Shown here: in pieces, positions 38,528 to 47,586 of the stretch
How positions within the stretch are numbered: position 1 is the first letter of the stretch
Layout of the letters: every line of letters starts with the position of its first letter
Source: Anaerocolumna xylanovorans DSM 12503
GTDB taxonomy: Bacteria; Bacillota; Clostridia; Lachnospirales; Lachnospiraceae
DNA length: 64,000 nt
Direction: 5' to 3'
Assembly (NCBI RefSeq): GCF_900143645.1
Contig: NZ_FRFD01000015.1
Coordinates: 1 to 64,000 of the forward strand
Translations under genes and position numbers: made by a program
The notes under the pieces: model-generated
The model's input: only the letters and a program-made list of their open reading frames with translations
Databases searched by the model: none
What the model was told of the DNA's origin: nothing

Positions 38528-41500
38528 TTAAAACTCAAACATTTCATCTGTAATGCCTGTCTCATTGTTGAGCAATTCCGTCAATCTAACATTATGGTTT
38601 TCAATTATTTTTTCAATGATATCCATATACTTGTCTATTATTATATTTGCAGTTTCCTGCTTGAACAGCTGGGTGGAATATGAAAATGCTATTATTATTT
38701 TATTTTTTTCATGAATCACGTTAATTAAGAAATTAAATTTAGAAACCGGATACTCCGGATAAATGACTCTGGTTTCTATTCCCTCCATGTCAATTATATC
38801 AAGGCCCATAGTATACGTGAAACAGGTTTGAAAGATGCTATTTGCAGTGCCAGCTTGGTTATCCATTTTTTCTATTAGTTTTTCAAACAGATAGTCCTGG
38901 TTGTCATATGCTTCAAGGGTTCTTTGTTTTATCCTGCTGAATAAATCACTCACATTGCTTTCTTGTATATCTATTTTTACCGGCAGCATATTAACAAAAT
39001 ATCCAACTATATTTTGCAGGTCAAAGTGAGTTCTTGCAGCGACTGGTATACCGATTACAAACTCTGCATTATCTGTAATTGAATAAAGTAAAATTCCATA
39101 TGCAGATAGCAAGAGCGTAAACAAGGTCAAGTCCTGTTCTTTTGCTATCAAGGCAAGCTTTTCTACCTGTTCTTTCGTCAGTTCTTTGTTAATCGTTTTT
39201 CCTTCAAATGTCATAAAAGCAGGATGCTTATAATCCAGAGGGATTTCCAACTTTGGTATCCCATTTTTAAACGTATCTATCCAGTAGGCTTCCTGTTTTT
39301 TCATTTTCCCTTCACTATCCATATTGTTTTGCCACTCTGAAAAGTCCCTATATTGATATTTGACTTCCGGCAGCTCCCTGCCATTGTATAATTCTGTAAT
39401 TTCCTGCATAATTAGCTTAAATGATTCACCATCCGTAACAATATGATGGATATCAATTAAGAAATAACAGTGGTCTTGCAATACATATGCCAGCTGTGCT
39501 CTAATGAGCGGCCCCTTTTCTAAATCGAATGGATGGATAAAATTTTGAATTAAACTTTCAATCGACTCAAACTCCGTACAGATGTCAAAGGGAAGGATGA
39601 CATCATCAAGAATCTTTTGTACCACTTCACCCTGATGCATAACAAATACGGTACGTAACGCCTCATGACGGTTAACTACCGCCTGCAATGCCTCCTTTAA
39701 TTTTCTGTAATCGACCTTTCCTCTCATCTCAATAATAATAGGACAATTATTTGTTATACCCATCCGATCCATTTGCTGTGTTAAATACATTCTCTTTTGC
39801 GCAGATGATAAAGTATAATACTCTTTTTGTATGGATTTTCCGATAGAAGTATATGTACTACGTGTGACAGATTTTATATACCCCGCTATACTGCGCACAT
39901 CTGCTTTCTGGTAAAATACCCCCCAGGGTATTTCACAATGAAATTCTTTTTCAACCATAGTTAATAAGGAGGTCATATTTAGTGAATGTCCTCCAACATC
40001 AAAAAAGTTGTCTGTAACTCCGACATCATCTCGTTTTAAAACCTCCTGCCAAATTTTGAGCAGCTTTATTTCCATTTCATCTTGGGAGCTTATTTGTGCT
40101 GCCGTCAATACAGGTTCACACAGTGTAAGCAACTTTTTCTTATCCACTTTACCATTTGCGGTTATCGGAATATCATCAATGGCAATAAACCTCTCCGGTA
40201 TCATATAATAGGGTAATTCCTTCTTTAAATTTTCCAGAAGACCATCTATCTGATACCCTTCTTCTAAAACAACAAAGCTTACAAGCTGTTTATTTTCTTC
40301 TTCGCCATTAACTGCCACTACCGCGGTATCAACGCCCTTCTGATTGCTGATGTTACTTTCGATTTCTCCCAGTTCTACGCGAAATCCTCTTATCTTGACC
40401 TGATCATCTATTCTTCCTATATATTCAACAATTCCGTTTTCACCAAATCTTCCCAAATCTCCTGTACGGTACATTTTATACCCGGTATAGAATGAATCCT
40501 CAAGGAATCTTTTTTTATTTTCATTTTCCATATTTACATAGCCTTCAGCCACTCCGTCTCCCGATATATAAATTTCACCGGGCAATCCGACAGGAAGTAA
40601 TTTCTTTTCTTTATCCAATATGTAAATTCTGGTATTCGGTAAGGGTTTTCCAATGGGCACAACCTTATTCGTAATCTGATTTATATCATCAATACGGTAT
40701 ATTGTTGAATCCACACAACATTCCGTAGGTCCATATACATTAAATATCACCGGCGAATTCACATTATATGTCTGCAGGAATTCCTTTACCAGATTACTCC
40801 TTAGTGCTTCTCCGCCTACAAGTAAGTACTCCGGCCCAATTTCCCTGATATTATCAATATTGCCATCGATAAGTATTCTTAAATGGGACGGCGTCATATC
40901 TAAAACATTAAATTTCTTTTCTCTTATATACTGAAGATAGCTGCGTCCATTTTTCTTTATTTCATCCGGTATAATATGCAGTGTATGCCCTAACAATAAA
41001 GCCGCATAAATTTGCTGAACAGATGCATCAAATAAAACAGAAGCTGTTAAACCTACATTCACAGATTCCGTCAAATTACAGTAAACCTCCTGGTATAGTC
41101 CATTAATTAAGTTTATGATACTGGAGTGCTTGATTTTAACTCCTTTAGGCTTGCCTGTCGAACCGGAGGTATATAAAATATATGCCAAAGAATCTCTGGT
41201 TTGCTTAATTTTAATTTCAACTCTGCCCTTATCTGATTTTAATAATGTATCCATATTCAGCTGGGGTATATCTACTTCAACCATAGCCTTATCTTCCGCA
41301 ATAATACATTTCATGTTGCTGTCTTCAATAATAAACTGCCTTCGGTTTTGAGGATGAGCACTATCCAGTGACAAATAAGCTGCCCCGCTTCTTAAAATCC
41401 CTAAAAGAGAAATAATATACTTTTCATTCCGGCCGGTCATGATGCCCACTACATCTCCATTTTTTATACCCACTTCTGACAAGCTATCTGCAATTAATCC

Positions 41501-42907
41501 CGACCTATACCATAATTCTTCATAACTTATAACAATATCCTTGAAAACAACAGCACTCTTGTCCTTCTCTTCCAGGCAGTGTCTTTCTATTATGTCCTGG
41601 AGACTTACAAAAGCATTTTTTTCTATTTTATGATTAAATTTATTTAATATTGTTTCCTTATCATATTGACCAATTACTTCAATTTCTTTCAGCAGCGTAT
41701 CAGGTGACTTGTTTAGCTCGCAAATGATTTTACAAAGATTATTATTCAGCCTGTCAATCTCCTGTTCGGAAAACGCACTTATTTTGTAATCATAAAATAT
41801 GCCTATTTCATCTGTCCTGTCTAATATATGTATATTCAAATCTGATTCTGTGAAGTTGTTAAAAAACCATTGGAAATTAATATGTTTATCAATCCCTATT
41901 ATTTTATCTGGCTGATAAGAAAGCAGAACATGAAAAAGTTTCGTTTCATTATATTCCTGGTTTACGTGGCTTAATAATTTTCGATATGGGTATTTTTGAT
42001 GCCAAAAATACATTTTTTTGATTTTATTAATGTAATCTATATATTCAGAAATTGAATAATTATAATTTATATCAAGATTAATAGGGATTACATTAATAAA
42101 CAAACCTGCCGTTTTCATATATTCTTTAGATCTGTTCAATGCTGTAGTACCAATATTAACACCGGTGCAATAATTATTGATATAACCTAAATAAAAGCCC
42201 AGAGCTGCTAAGAATACGTCATATATACTGCAGGAACACTTACTTGTCACACTTTCAATGGCTTCTTTCACATCTTGATCCATTGCAAAGCATTTTCTTT
42301 TCCCCAGAGCATCTAATACTCTGACCTTGTTTTGTGATATTTTAACAATATCCGGCTTTACTTTATAAATACTTTCCCAAAACGCCTTATCGCCCAGATA
42401 CTTTTTAGAAGCCAAATATTTCTCTTCTCCCTTTACAAAAGAATAAAAGTCCTTTTTTTCTTCAATAAAGCCGCTATCAAGTATTGAAACAATGTCCTTA
42501 TAGATAAGATAGGAAGACATGGCATCACATATGATATGATGTATACACGCCAGAATATAATCTTTTCCTTCTCTTGTTATTAATGCGCAGCGCCATAATT
42601 CACTATTATAAATATCAAATGGCCTGCTTAAAAATTCATTGAATTCACTTTGCTCTATCGTGTTTATATTGCATTGAGTATAAGAGTGCTCTTCCTCTAT
42701 TATTTGATAATATTCGTTATCCTCTTTTATTATCCGGCTTCTGAACATGGAATTTTGGGCAAGATATATATTAATTGCTTCTTGTATATCAGATATCTCA
42801 TGACTACGTTCAACTTCAAAACATATGTTACAAATTGATGTGTTTGGAAAACTCTCATGCAATTCAATAATATTACGCTGTGCGTATGTTAATTTGTTCT
42901 TTATCAT
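38528..42907 (-). CDS. NRPS: C(starter)-A-T-C, predicted Gln-activating
   Basis: A 1459-residue NRPS. The N-terminal C domain (about 1-430) has HHIICDA at 123-129, with Ala in place of the motif Gly. As the first condensation domain of the line it may join an acyl group or amino acid from the free carrier protein at 43051. The A domain (about 440-960, TSGSTGKPKG near 579) has specificity residues D-A-Q-D-L-G-V-V-D, identical as I recall to published Gln codes of lichenysin-type synthetases. A carrier follows (GGHSLNM near 975), then a full C domain with canonical DIHHIVTDGES near 1150. No epimerase or thioesterase is present. The start at 42907 is chosen because AGAGGT lies upstream. Confidence 0.93.
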   Translation of the reverse strand: MIKNKLTYAQRNIIELHESFPNTSICNICFEVERSHEISDIQEAINIYLAQNSMFRSRIIKEDNEYYQIIEEEHSYTQCNINTIEQSEFNEFLSRPFDIYNSELWRCALITREGKDYILACIHHIICDAMSSYLIYKDIVSILDSGFIEEKKDFYSFVKGEEKYLASKKYLGDKAFWESIYKVKPDIVKISQNKVRVLDALGKRKCFAMDQDVKEAIESVTSKCSCSIYDVFLAALGFYLGYINNYCTGVNIGTTALNRSKEYMKTAGLFINVIPINLDINYNYSISEYIDYINKIKKMYFWHQKYPYRKLLSHVNQEYNETKLFHVLLSYQPDKIIGIDKHINFQWFFNNFTESDLNIHILDRTDEIGIFYDYKISAFSEQEIDRLNNNLCKIICELNKSPDTLLKEIEVIGQYDKETILNKFNHKIEKNAFVSLQDIIERHCLEEKDKSAVVFKDIVISYEELWYRSGLIADSLSEVGIKNGDVVGIMTGRNEKYIISLLGILRSGAAYLSLDSAHPQNRRQFIIEDSNMKCIIAEDKAMVEVDIPQLNMDTLLKSDKGRVEIKIKQTRDSLAYILYTSGSTGKPKGVKIKHSSIINLINGLYQEVYCNLTESVNVGLTASVLFDASVQQIYAALLLGHTLHIIPDEIKKNGRSYLQYIREKKFNVLDMTPSHLRILIDGNIDNIREIGPEYLLVGGEALRSNLVKEFLQTYNVNSPVIFNVYGPTECCVDSTIYRIDDINQITNKVVPIGKPLPNTRIYILDKEKKLLPVGLPGEIYISGDGVAEGYVNMENENKKRFLEDSFYTGYKMYRTGDLGRFGENGIVEYIGRIDDQVKIRGFRVELGEIESNISNQKGVDTAVVAVNGEEENKQLVSFVVLEEGYQIDGLLENLKKELPYYMIPERFIAIDDIPITANGKVDKKKLLTLCEPVLTAAQISSQDEMEIKLLKIWQEVLKRDDVGVTDNFFDVGGHSLNMTSLLTMVEKEFHCEIPWGVFYQKADVRSIAGYIKSVTRSTYTSIGKSIQKEYYTLSSAQKRMYLTQQMDRMGITNNCPIIIEMRGKVDYRKLKEALQAVVNRHEALRTVFVMHQGEVVQKILDDVILPFDICTEFESIESLIQNFIHPFDLEKGPLIRAQLAYVLQDHCYFLIDIHHIVTDGESFKLIMQEITELYNGRELPEVKYQYRDFSEWQNNMDSEGKMKKQEAYWIDTFKNGIPKLEIPLDYKHPAFMTFEGKTINKELTKEQVEKLALIAKEQDLTLFTLLLSAYGILLYSITDNAEFVIGIPVAARTHFDLQNIVGYFVNMLPVKIDIQESNVSDLFSRIKQRTLEAYDNQDYLFEKLIEKMDNQAGTANSIFQTCFTYTMGLDIIDMEGIETRVIYPEYPVSKFNFLINVIHEKNKIIIAFSYSTQLFKQETANIIIDKYMDIIEKIIENHNVRLTELLNNETGITDEMFEF

Positions 42908-43050
42908 TTGGACCTCTTTCCTGAACAGCAAAATTGATTGGATATTGGTTCAATAGCAGATGTAACTTTTATTCCTTGACTTAACTCCTTTTGTGGATAT
43001 TATCTGGTATATTCTTCCTTCCCTTCTCTGTGATTACCAAAAAGACAGCT

Positions 43051-43290
43051 CTAAGCATTACCGCATCTGTCAATTAATTTGCATATATCATCTACTGTTC
43101 TGAACTTTTGATAGTCCAAATAATCATCATCAATTTTTATATTGAATCTTTTTTCTAAATTTACAATCAACGTTATAAAACTAATCGAATCAAAACCATA
43201 CTTGTCCAATTCATCTGCTTCCGGAATTTCATCCATATTGCGCTCTGCACACAAATCTGCAATAATTTTTAACACTTCATTTTTATTCAT
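43051..43290 (-). CDS. Acyl carrier protein of the biosynthetic cluster
   Basis: A 79-residue carrier protein with the phosphopantetheine attachment motif GFDSISF (Ser near residue 35), flanked by acidic helices, as in type II ACPs. It is the first gene of the biosynthetic operon, 143 bases before the first NRPS. It probably presents a starter acyl or aminoacyl unit to the N-terminal C domain. No dedicated starter ligase is adjacent, so the starter may come from the fatty acid pool or be loaded by an enzyme encoded elsewhere. Its leader carries a family A repeat. Confidence 0.92.
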   Translation of the reverse strand: MNKNEVLKIIADLCAERNMDEIPEADELDKYGFDSISFITLIVNLEKRFNIKIDDDYLDYQKFRTVDDICKLIDRCGNA

Positions 43291-43303
43291 TTTTCAACCT
43301 ATC

Positions 43304-43345
43304 CCCTCTGCATATCGCAAGTTTACTTGCGATACTGCCCAAATA
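43304..43345 (-). repeat. Family A element before the ACP gene (shortened copy)
   Basis: A perfect stem TATCGCAAG / CTTGCGATA with loop TAAA (43313-43334, minus strand) is preceded by GGGCAGT and followed by TGCAGAGGGG, close to the usual TGCATGGGGG. The GTGTGAAAAA hairpin that normally precedes GGCAGT is decayed. Confidence 0.7.
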
Positions 43346-43425
43346 ATAAATTTGTAAAACGCTTAATGGTAACTGAAAAAATATTGTGAGTTCTGTGATT
43401 TATAGCGGAGGAATACACCGAAAAC

Positions 43426-43444
43426 TTTTGATATGCTATCAAAA
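43426..43444. promoter_or_regulatory. Perfect inverted repeat in the biosynthetic operon leader
   Basis: TTTTGATA-TGC-TATCAAAA has 8-bp arms and a 3-base spacer. Its size suits an operator for a dimeric regulator. It lies about 135 bases upstream of the ACP start. Confidence 0.4.
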
Positions 43445-43855
43445 ACTATTAGAAATGAAAAAATATGACAGAAGAGTTTCTGTCGAACACCAATGTCAAT
43501 AGGGCCTCTTAACAGTAATTATTTAAAAGATTGATGAATTATCTTTAATATCACCTGTAATTTCAGATTCTCAATCATTTGTTCTTCTATCTTTTCATTA
43601 GTATTTCGGCAAAATTCCCTCCTAAAATTGTTAGTGAAGTTTTTTGTTCTATTGCCCATGTCTAAAACTGCTGTCCAGATGGAATTTCAAAATATTTACA
43701 CTTCTATAATTATATATTATATACATATTTATTCATTATTTTCCATGGTTATTTTTACCATATATTGAGTCCATAGTTTGTTGAATTTTTTGTTTTTTCA
43801 TACTCACCTCGGCTTTTCTATTATATTCATTATATTATTATATGCAGTGCGGTAC

Positions 43856-43893
43856 AAAAAACAGGAACCAGACTCCATCTGAATCTGATTCCT
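43856..43893 (-). terminator. Intrinsic terminator after the CAP gene
   Basis: On the minus strand AGGAATCAGATTC pairs with GGAGTCTGGTTCCT (one mismatch and a wobble) and is followed by TGTTTTTT. It separates the CAP-protein transcript from the biosynthetic operon. Confidence 0.8.
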
Positions 43894-43957
43894 TCTGCAT
43901 TTCCCTGAATAGCTAAATTTATTTTCAAGCATATCCTTATCTTTTAATATCATAGTC

Positions 43958-45406
43958 TTAGCCCACAAACATTTGAACCCAGTAATACTTATAACCCGTT
44001 TTATCTGTCTCATCCTTTGCAATGATACAGCCTACGATCATGGACTTGTAATCAGCATGTATCATATTCTCGTAGTGCTCGGGAGAATTCTTCCATGCCT
44101 CCATTACTGCGTCCACACTGGTATATCCTGCTGCAAGGTTTTCTCCTAGATGGCTGTACTGCATCCCGTTTTCTGCCAATAAATTAAAACACGAATCTCC
44201 ATTTGGCCTGGTGTGACTATATTTTCGAACTAAATCTGTCGCTCTTGTTTCTGCTATGGAGAACAGTTTTTTATTCCATTCTAATTTATTCAAACCAAGG
44301 GAAGCTCTTAATTCGTTAACCTTCAAAAATGCATCATAGGAAGCGGCTTCGTCAAAGTATCCGAATACCGTGGCCATTTTTCCCACACCAGTAGATACGG
44401 TATACTCTTTATATTTATATGTCTTATCTTCATTGCCGGCAACCGGGCTGTTAACATCTTCACTTTTAACCATCTTTTCCGGTGTATTTACATCCAAGCC
44501 TTCAATTGTATCATCTATGAAGTCATAATAGTAATTCTCATCTTCGTATATAACTTTAAATCCTTCCTTTGTATACTTCTGAAGGATACTTTTCTCATTA
44601 AGAAGATAATAACCTTCTTCACCATCAAAATAAACCGTGATATCTTCATCGGATCTATTAATCAAATTCTTTCTGATATTACTGCTGTTACGCCCGCTTA
44701 TCATCATGTCAAGTTTTTTCGATATGATGATGCTGTCAAGACTGCCGTCTATTTTAATATCATTCCAACTAGTATTGCCATGAGATCCTTCTTTCTGATC
44801 GTAGTTTATTTTTTTTACCCTTGCACCGACTACTATTGTCATCCCCTGAAGGTTTCCGGTAACAGTTATCGTATCCGTATTTCCATATTGGGTAAATTCA
44901 CCCTCATACATATTTTTAATCCATATATTTTTCCAATTTGCATAGTTTTTAATGCTGGGCATGCAATTGTCTATTTCTAAAGAAGCAATTGACTGAAGGT
45001 CACCCTTTGGCAATACGATACCCTTCTGTGGATTATATATAACTAAGGCAATTTTTCCCGATCTGTGATATTTTTTAATGTTTTCTATGGCTTTCGTTGC
45101 TTGTGCGGTTGTTTTTACAATGATATTACAGCTATTAAATTTCCCGTTGTTTACTAATGTGGTCTTGTCCTGATATACTACCAGATTCTTATTATAATCC
45201 TTTTTTCCTATTTTGAATGTGGTATCCTTACCTGGTTGGATAATTATCTCTCCGACCTGTTCATTCTGTAAGGCAGATGCCAGTTCTGCCTGGGTTGTAA
45301 CCGTCTTTGTTCTGCTGGCTGCGTTCATTTGCAGGGTATTAAAATTCAATACTGTTAAAGTCAATATGAGTGCTATAACAACTTTCTTATAAATGCTTTT
45401 TATCAT
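43958..45406 (-). CDS. Secreted CAP-domain (SCP/PR-1-like) protein
   Basis: A 482-residue exported protein with a signal peptide (about 10-30). Residues about 35-340 form a repeat-poor domain I do not recognise (IIIQPGKDTTFKIGKKDYNK, SIASLEIDNCMPSIKNYANW) that looks like a beta-helix built from successive short strands. The C-terminal CAP domain (about 360-480) shows FLKVNELRASLGLNKLEW, the His in KYSHTRPNG, GENLAAGYTS and WKNSPEHYENMIHADYK, the standard CAP signatures. Clostridial CAP proteins act at the cell surface with unknown chemistry. It has a long structured leader and its own promoter and terminator. Confidence 0.88.
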   Translation of the reverse strand: MIKSIYKKVVIALILTLTVLNFNTLQMNAASRTKTVTTQAELASALQNEQVGEIIIQPGKDTTFKIGKKDYNKNLVVYQDKTTLVNNGKFNSCNIIVKTTAQATKAIENIKKYHRSGKIALVIYNPQKGIVLPKGDLQSIASLEIDNCMPSIKNYANWKNIWIKNMYEGEFTQYGNTDTITVTGNLQGMTIVVGARVKKINYDQKEGSHGNTSWNDIKIDGSLDSIIISKKLDMMISGRNSSNIRKNLINRSDEDITVYFDGEEGYYLLNEKSILQKYTKEGFKVIYEDENYYYDFIDDTIEGLDVNTPEKMVKSEDVNSPVAGNEDKTYKYKEYTVSTGVGKMATVFGYFDEAASYDAFLKVNELRASLGLNKLEWNKKLFSIAETRATDLVRKYSHTRPNGDSCFNLLAENGMQYSHLGENLAAGYTSVDAVMEAWKNSPEHYENMIHADYKSMIVGCIIAKDETDKTGYKYYWVQMFVG

Positions 45407-45521
45407 TCGTATTTCCCCCTTTTGTCATAAGGTAACCCCTCTTATTCTCCGGCAAAGTTTTTCTTCCTTTTATTTTCTTCAAATATCCTTCCCGGAAAGA
45501 GCTCTTACTTCTTCGTATTCT

Positions 45522-45600
45522 CTACTATGCCTTCCGAGGATAATTCTGTTCGCCTTTTAAAAGTACGGGTCACCCTGGATATAGTAGGATATCAGACCTT
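45522..45600 (-). ncRNA. Candidate structured 5' leader of the CAP gene
   Basis: The predicted transcript starts near 45600. Thirteen bases in, CTACTAT (45581-45587) can pair with ATAGTAG (45522-45528), closing a 60-base domain. That domain includes the small hairpins GGG-TGA-CCC, CTTTTAAAAG and CCT-CGGA-AGG, a multi-branch layout. It matches no riboswitch class I know (not GEMM, not cyclic-di-AMP, not guanidine). No terminator follows, so control, if any, would act on translation or stability. Confidence 0.4.
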
Positions 45601-45606
45601 AAATGT

Positions 45607-45634
45607 ATTATAGTGACTTCACATTACAGTACAA
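45607..45634 (-). promoter_or_regulatory. Promoter of the CAP gene
   Basis: On the minus strand TTGTAC (45629-45634) and TATAAT (45607-45612) are 16 bases apart. The predicted start near 45600 gives a leader of about 195 bases. Confidence 0.65.
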
Positions 45635-45662
45635 TCATTTAAACTTTTAACCCACGAACCAT

Positions 45663-46898
45663 TTACTGAAACTGTGCAAGTATCTTACCGTCAGAATCAG
45701 CAACATACCAGGTGACACTAACACATCTGCCTCTCCATCCATAGCTGGTATCACTATAATCCATACATGTCACAGGAATCAGCAGATAATCACCATATTT
45801 TTTTACACATGCACTATAGTTAAATTTCTCTTTTTGTTTGTAAGAAAGACTTATAAACGACTTGACCAAATTATTCTTGTTGGTTCCAGATGTAAAGCGG
45901 GATACCGTAATCAATTCTTTACCGTCCGCTTTTGCACAATAGGTTTTATCTCCCAGAATATTGAAGGATTCTGTACCAGTGGTTTTGTATATATAAGAAG
46001 AGGTTTTACTGGTCTTTGTATTGTATCGATAACGTTTCTCGCTGCTATCGGTTCCGTTATAGAAGATACTGCTATCATTATGATATATCTGTTCCTCATA
46101 TAACTGCTTTGCGATAATAGATTTCTTATTGGTACCGGAATCTAATTTTTTCAATGTTCCGTACCAATAGCTGCCGGAACCCTCATGTGTACCATATTGA
46201 TAATAAATATCTCCGTTTATTTTAACAAGATCGGACACCGTCAGAGATGTCCGCTCCGTTCCATCCAACGCAATCTTGTCTGTGGTCAAAACAGCCAGCT
46301 TTGTCTGCTTCGGCATCAGTTTGTATAATGTTAGTTTCGAAGAGGCTTCATTAAATTGAGTAAAATACAATGTGTTATCCAAGTTTTTCACAAAGCTGAA
46401 GGTCATGTTACCGGTATAAATCAAAGTGGCTTTCTTGCTGTCATAATCTCTTTTATATAGCTTACTTTTTTCACCCTTAATAACGGTATAGTAAATACTG
46501 CTGTCGTCAAGACATATGAGGTAGCCGTTGCAAATAGTTTTTTTGTCTTTGGCATCAATGGAAACCGAATAAGTCTGATAGGCTTCTTTTTCCCGTTCAT
46601 AGCTGGTATAATACAGAGTATCATTATGAAGCATCATACCTAAAATATCATTCTTTGACGATAAAATTTTGGTTTTCTTACCCGTGGCAACCTCCAGCCG
46701 GTAGATGTCATATGAATTCTTATCGCCTTCTACCGTCTGAATATAATAGATATTTCCTCTGTCTTCCAACATGGAAGAATATTCGTAAACCGTTGCGTTA
46801 GTGGCTGCACTGGTAATAAGGATATTCTGAGGCAGCAGAAAGATAGTTATGAAAAAGACTAAAATAAAGCTGAGTATTCTTTTTGTTATTGTGTCCAT
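45663..46898 (-). CDS. Secreted DUF5050-like beta-propeller protein
   Basis: A 411-residue exported protein with a signal peptide (about 8-32). The remainder is made of repeated blocks of the form IYYxxxxGDKxxYDIYRLEVxTGK, each about 45-50 residues, such as ILGMMLHNDTLYYTSYE and VKNLDNTLYFTQFN. This is typical of DUF5050/propeller-type surface proteins of clostridia. It probably binds wall or environmental polymers; no active site is visible. It lies 53 bases after recR but has a different kind of product, so joint function is unlikely. Confidence 0.68.
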   Translation of the reverse strand: MDTITKRILSFILVFFITIFLLPQNILITSAATNATVYEYSSMLEDRGNIYYIQTVEGDKNSYDIYRLEVATGKKTKILSSKNDILGMMLHNDTLYYTSYEREKEAYQTYSVSIDAKDKKTICNGYLICLDDSSIYYTVIKGEKSKLYKRDYDSKKATLIYTGNMTFSFVKNLDNTLYFTQFNEASSKLTLYKLMPKQTKLAVLTTDKIALDGTERTSLTVSDLVKINGDIYYQYGTHEGSGSYWYGTLKKLDSGTNKKSIIAKQLYEEQIYHNDSSIFYNGTDSSEKRYRYNTKTSKTSSYIYKTTGTESFNILGDKTYCAKADGKELITVSRFTSGTNKNNLVKSFISLSYKQKEKFNYSACVKKYGDYLLIPVTCMDYSDTSYGWRGRCVSVTWYVADSDGKILAQFQ

Positions 46899-46951
46899 TG
46901 CATTCTCCTTATTTTCAAATAGTTTATATTATTAACAGATCCCGTGTTTTC

Positions 46952-47548
46952 CTACAATTCCACTCTGCCCTCTAATGCTCTTAACAAAGTCACCTCGTCT
47001 ATATATTCCAAGTCTCCCCCAACCGGTACACCACTGGCTATACGGCTTACCTTAATGCCGGTAGGCTTAATCAGCTTACTGATGTACATAGCGGTAGTTT
47101 CCCCTTCCAGACTGGAATTGGTGGCAATAATGACCTCTTTGATGTCTCCTTCCAGTCTTACAATCAGCTCTTTGAGCTTAATTTCATCCGGACCGATGCC
47201 AAGCATAGGAGAAATTGCCCCGTGAAGGACATGGTATACTCCATCATATCTTCCGGTCTTCTCATAGGCTGCTAAGTCTCTTGGGTTTTCAACTACCATA
47301 ATAGTGTGGTGATCCCTTTTCTCACTGGCACATATGGGACAGTGCTCACTGTCTGTCAGGGTATAACATTCCTTGCAATACCTTACATTGGCCTTAGCAG
47401 AGGTTATGGCCTGGGACAGGTTGTTTACCTGCTCCTGGGGCATATTTATAATGTAAAAAGCAAGCCTTTGAGCTGTTTTTGCTCCGATTCCCGGCAGCCT
47501 GGATAATTCCTCAATTAATTTGCTGATTTGACTGCTGTAATAATTCAT
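46952..47548 (-). CDS. recR: Recombination mediator RecR
   Basis: A 198-residue protein of standard RecR length. It has a helix-hairpin-helix ([19 protein letters not shown]), a zinc finger with four Cys ([16 protein letters not shown]) and a Toprim domain ([21 protein letters not shown]). The Walker-B-like C-terminal segment ends ALEGRVEL. RecR works with RecO/RecF to load RecA at gaps. The order dnaX-ybaB-recR is classic, but here a terminator-like hairpin, a strong promoter (47764-47792) and two tandem family A repeats separate ybaB from recR. RecR may therefore have independent expression. Confidence 0.96.
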   Translation of the reverse strand: MNYYSSQISKLIEELSRLPGIGAKTAQRLAFYIINMPQEQVNNLSQAITSAKANVRYCKECYTLTDSEHCPICASEKRDHHTIMVVENPRDLAAYEKTGRYDGVYHVLHGAISPMLGIGPDEIKLKELIVRLEGDIKEVIIATNSSLEGETTAMYISKLIKPTGIKVSRIASGVPVGGDLEYIDEVTLLRALEGRVEL

Positions 47549-47586
47549 ATATCCTCTTTCTTAAGATTTCTCTTGTTCTTTTGCAA

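Larger units (their letters stand above)
43291..43855 (-). promoter_or_regulatory. Leader and control region of the biosynthetic operon
   Basis: This 565-base region lies between the CAP-gene terminator and the ACP gene. It contains a family A repeat copy (43304-43345), a perfect 8-bp inverted repeat TTTTGATA-tgc-TATCAAAA (43426-43444), an ATGGT / ACCAT inverted repeat (43745-43761) and an AT-rich stretch with several TATAAT-like hexamers around 43715-43735. I cannot single out one promoter with confidence. No small gene with a credible ribosome binding site is present. No pathway regulator gene is adjacent to the cluster. Confidence 0.5.

Noticed and set aside
28323..41351. Open frames on the plus strand opposite the three large synthetase genes
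   Set aside because: They are short, lack ribosome binding sites, overlap well-supported coding sequence and have low-complexity translations. They are shadows of the A+T-rich synthetase genes.
43804..44022. Short minus-strand frame of 72 codons before the biosynthetic operon
   Set aside because: It overlaps the end of the CAP gene and its terminator and has no ribosome binding site.
45522..45600. CAP leader as a known riboswitch (GEMM, guanidine, ydaO)
   Set aside because: None of the diagnostic core sequences of these classes is present. Only the multi-stem outline is similar, so it is left as an unnamed candidate.
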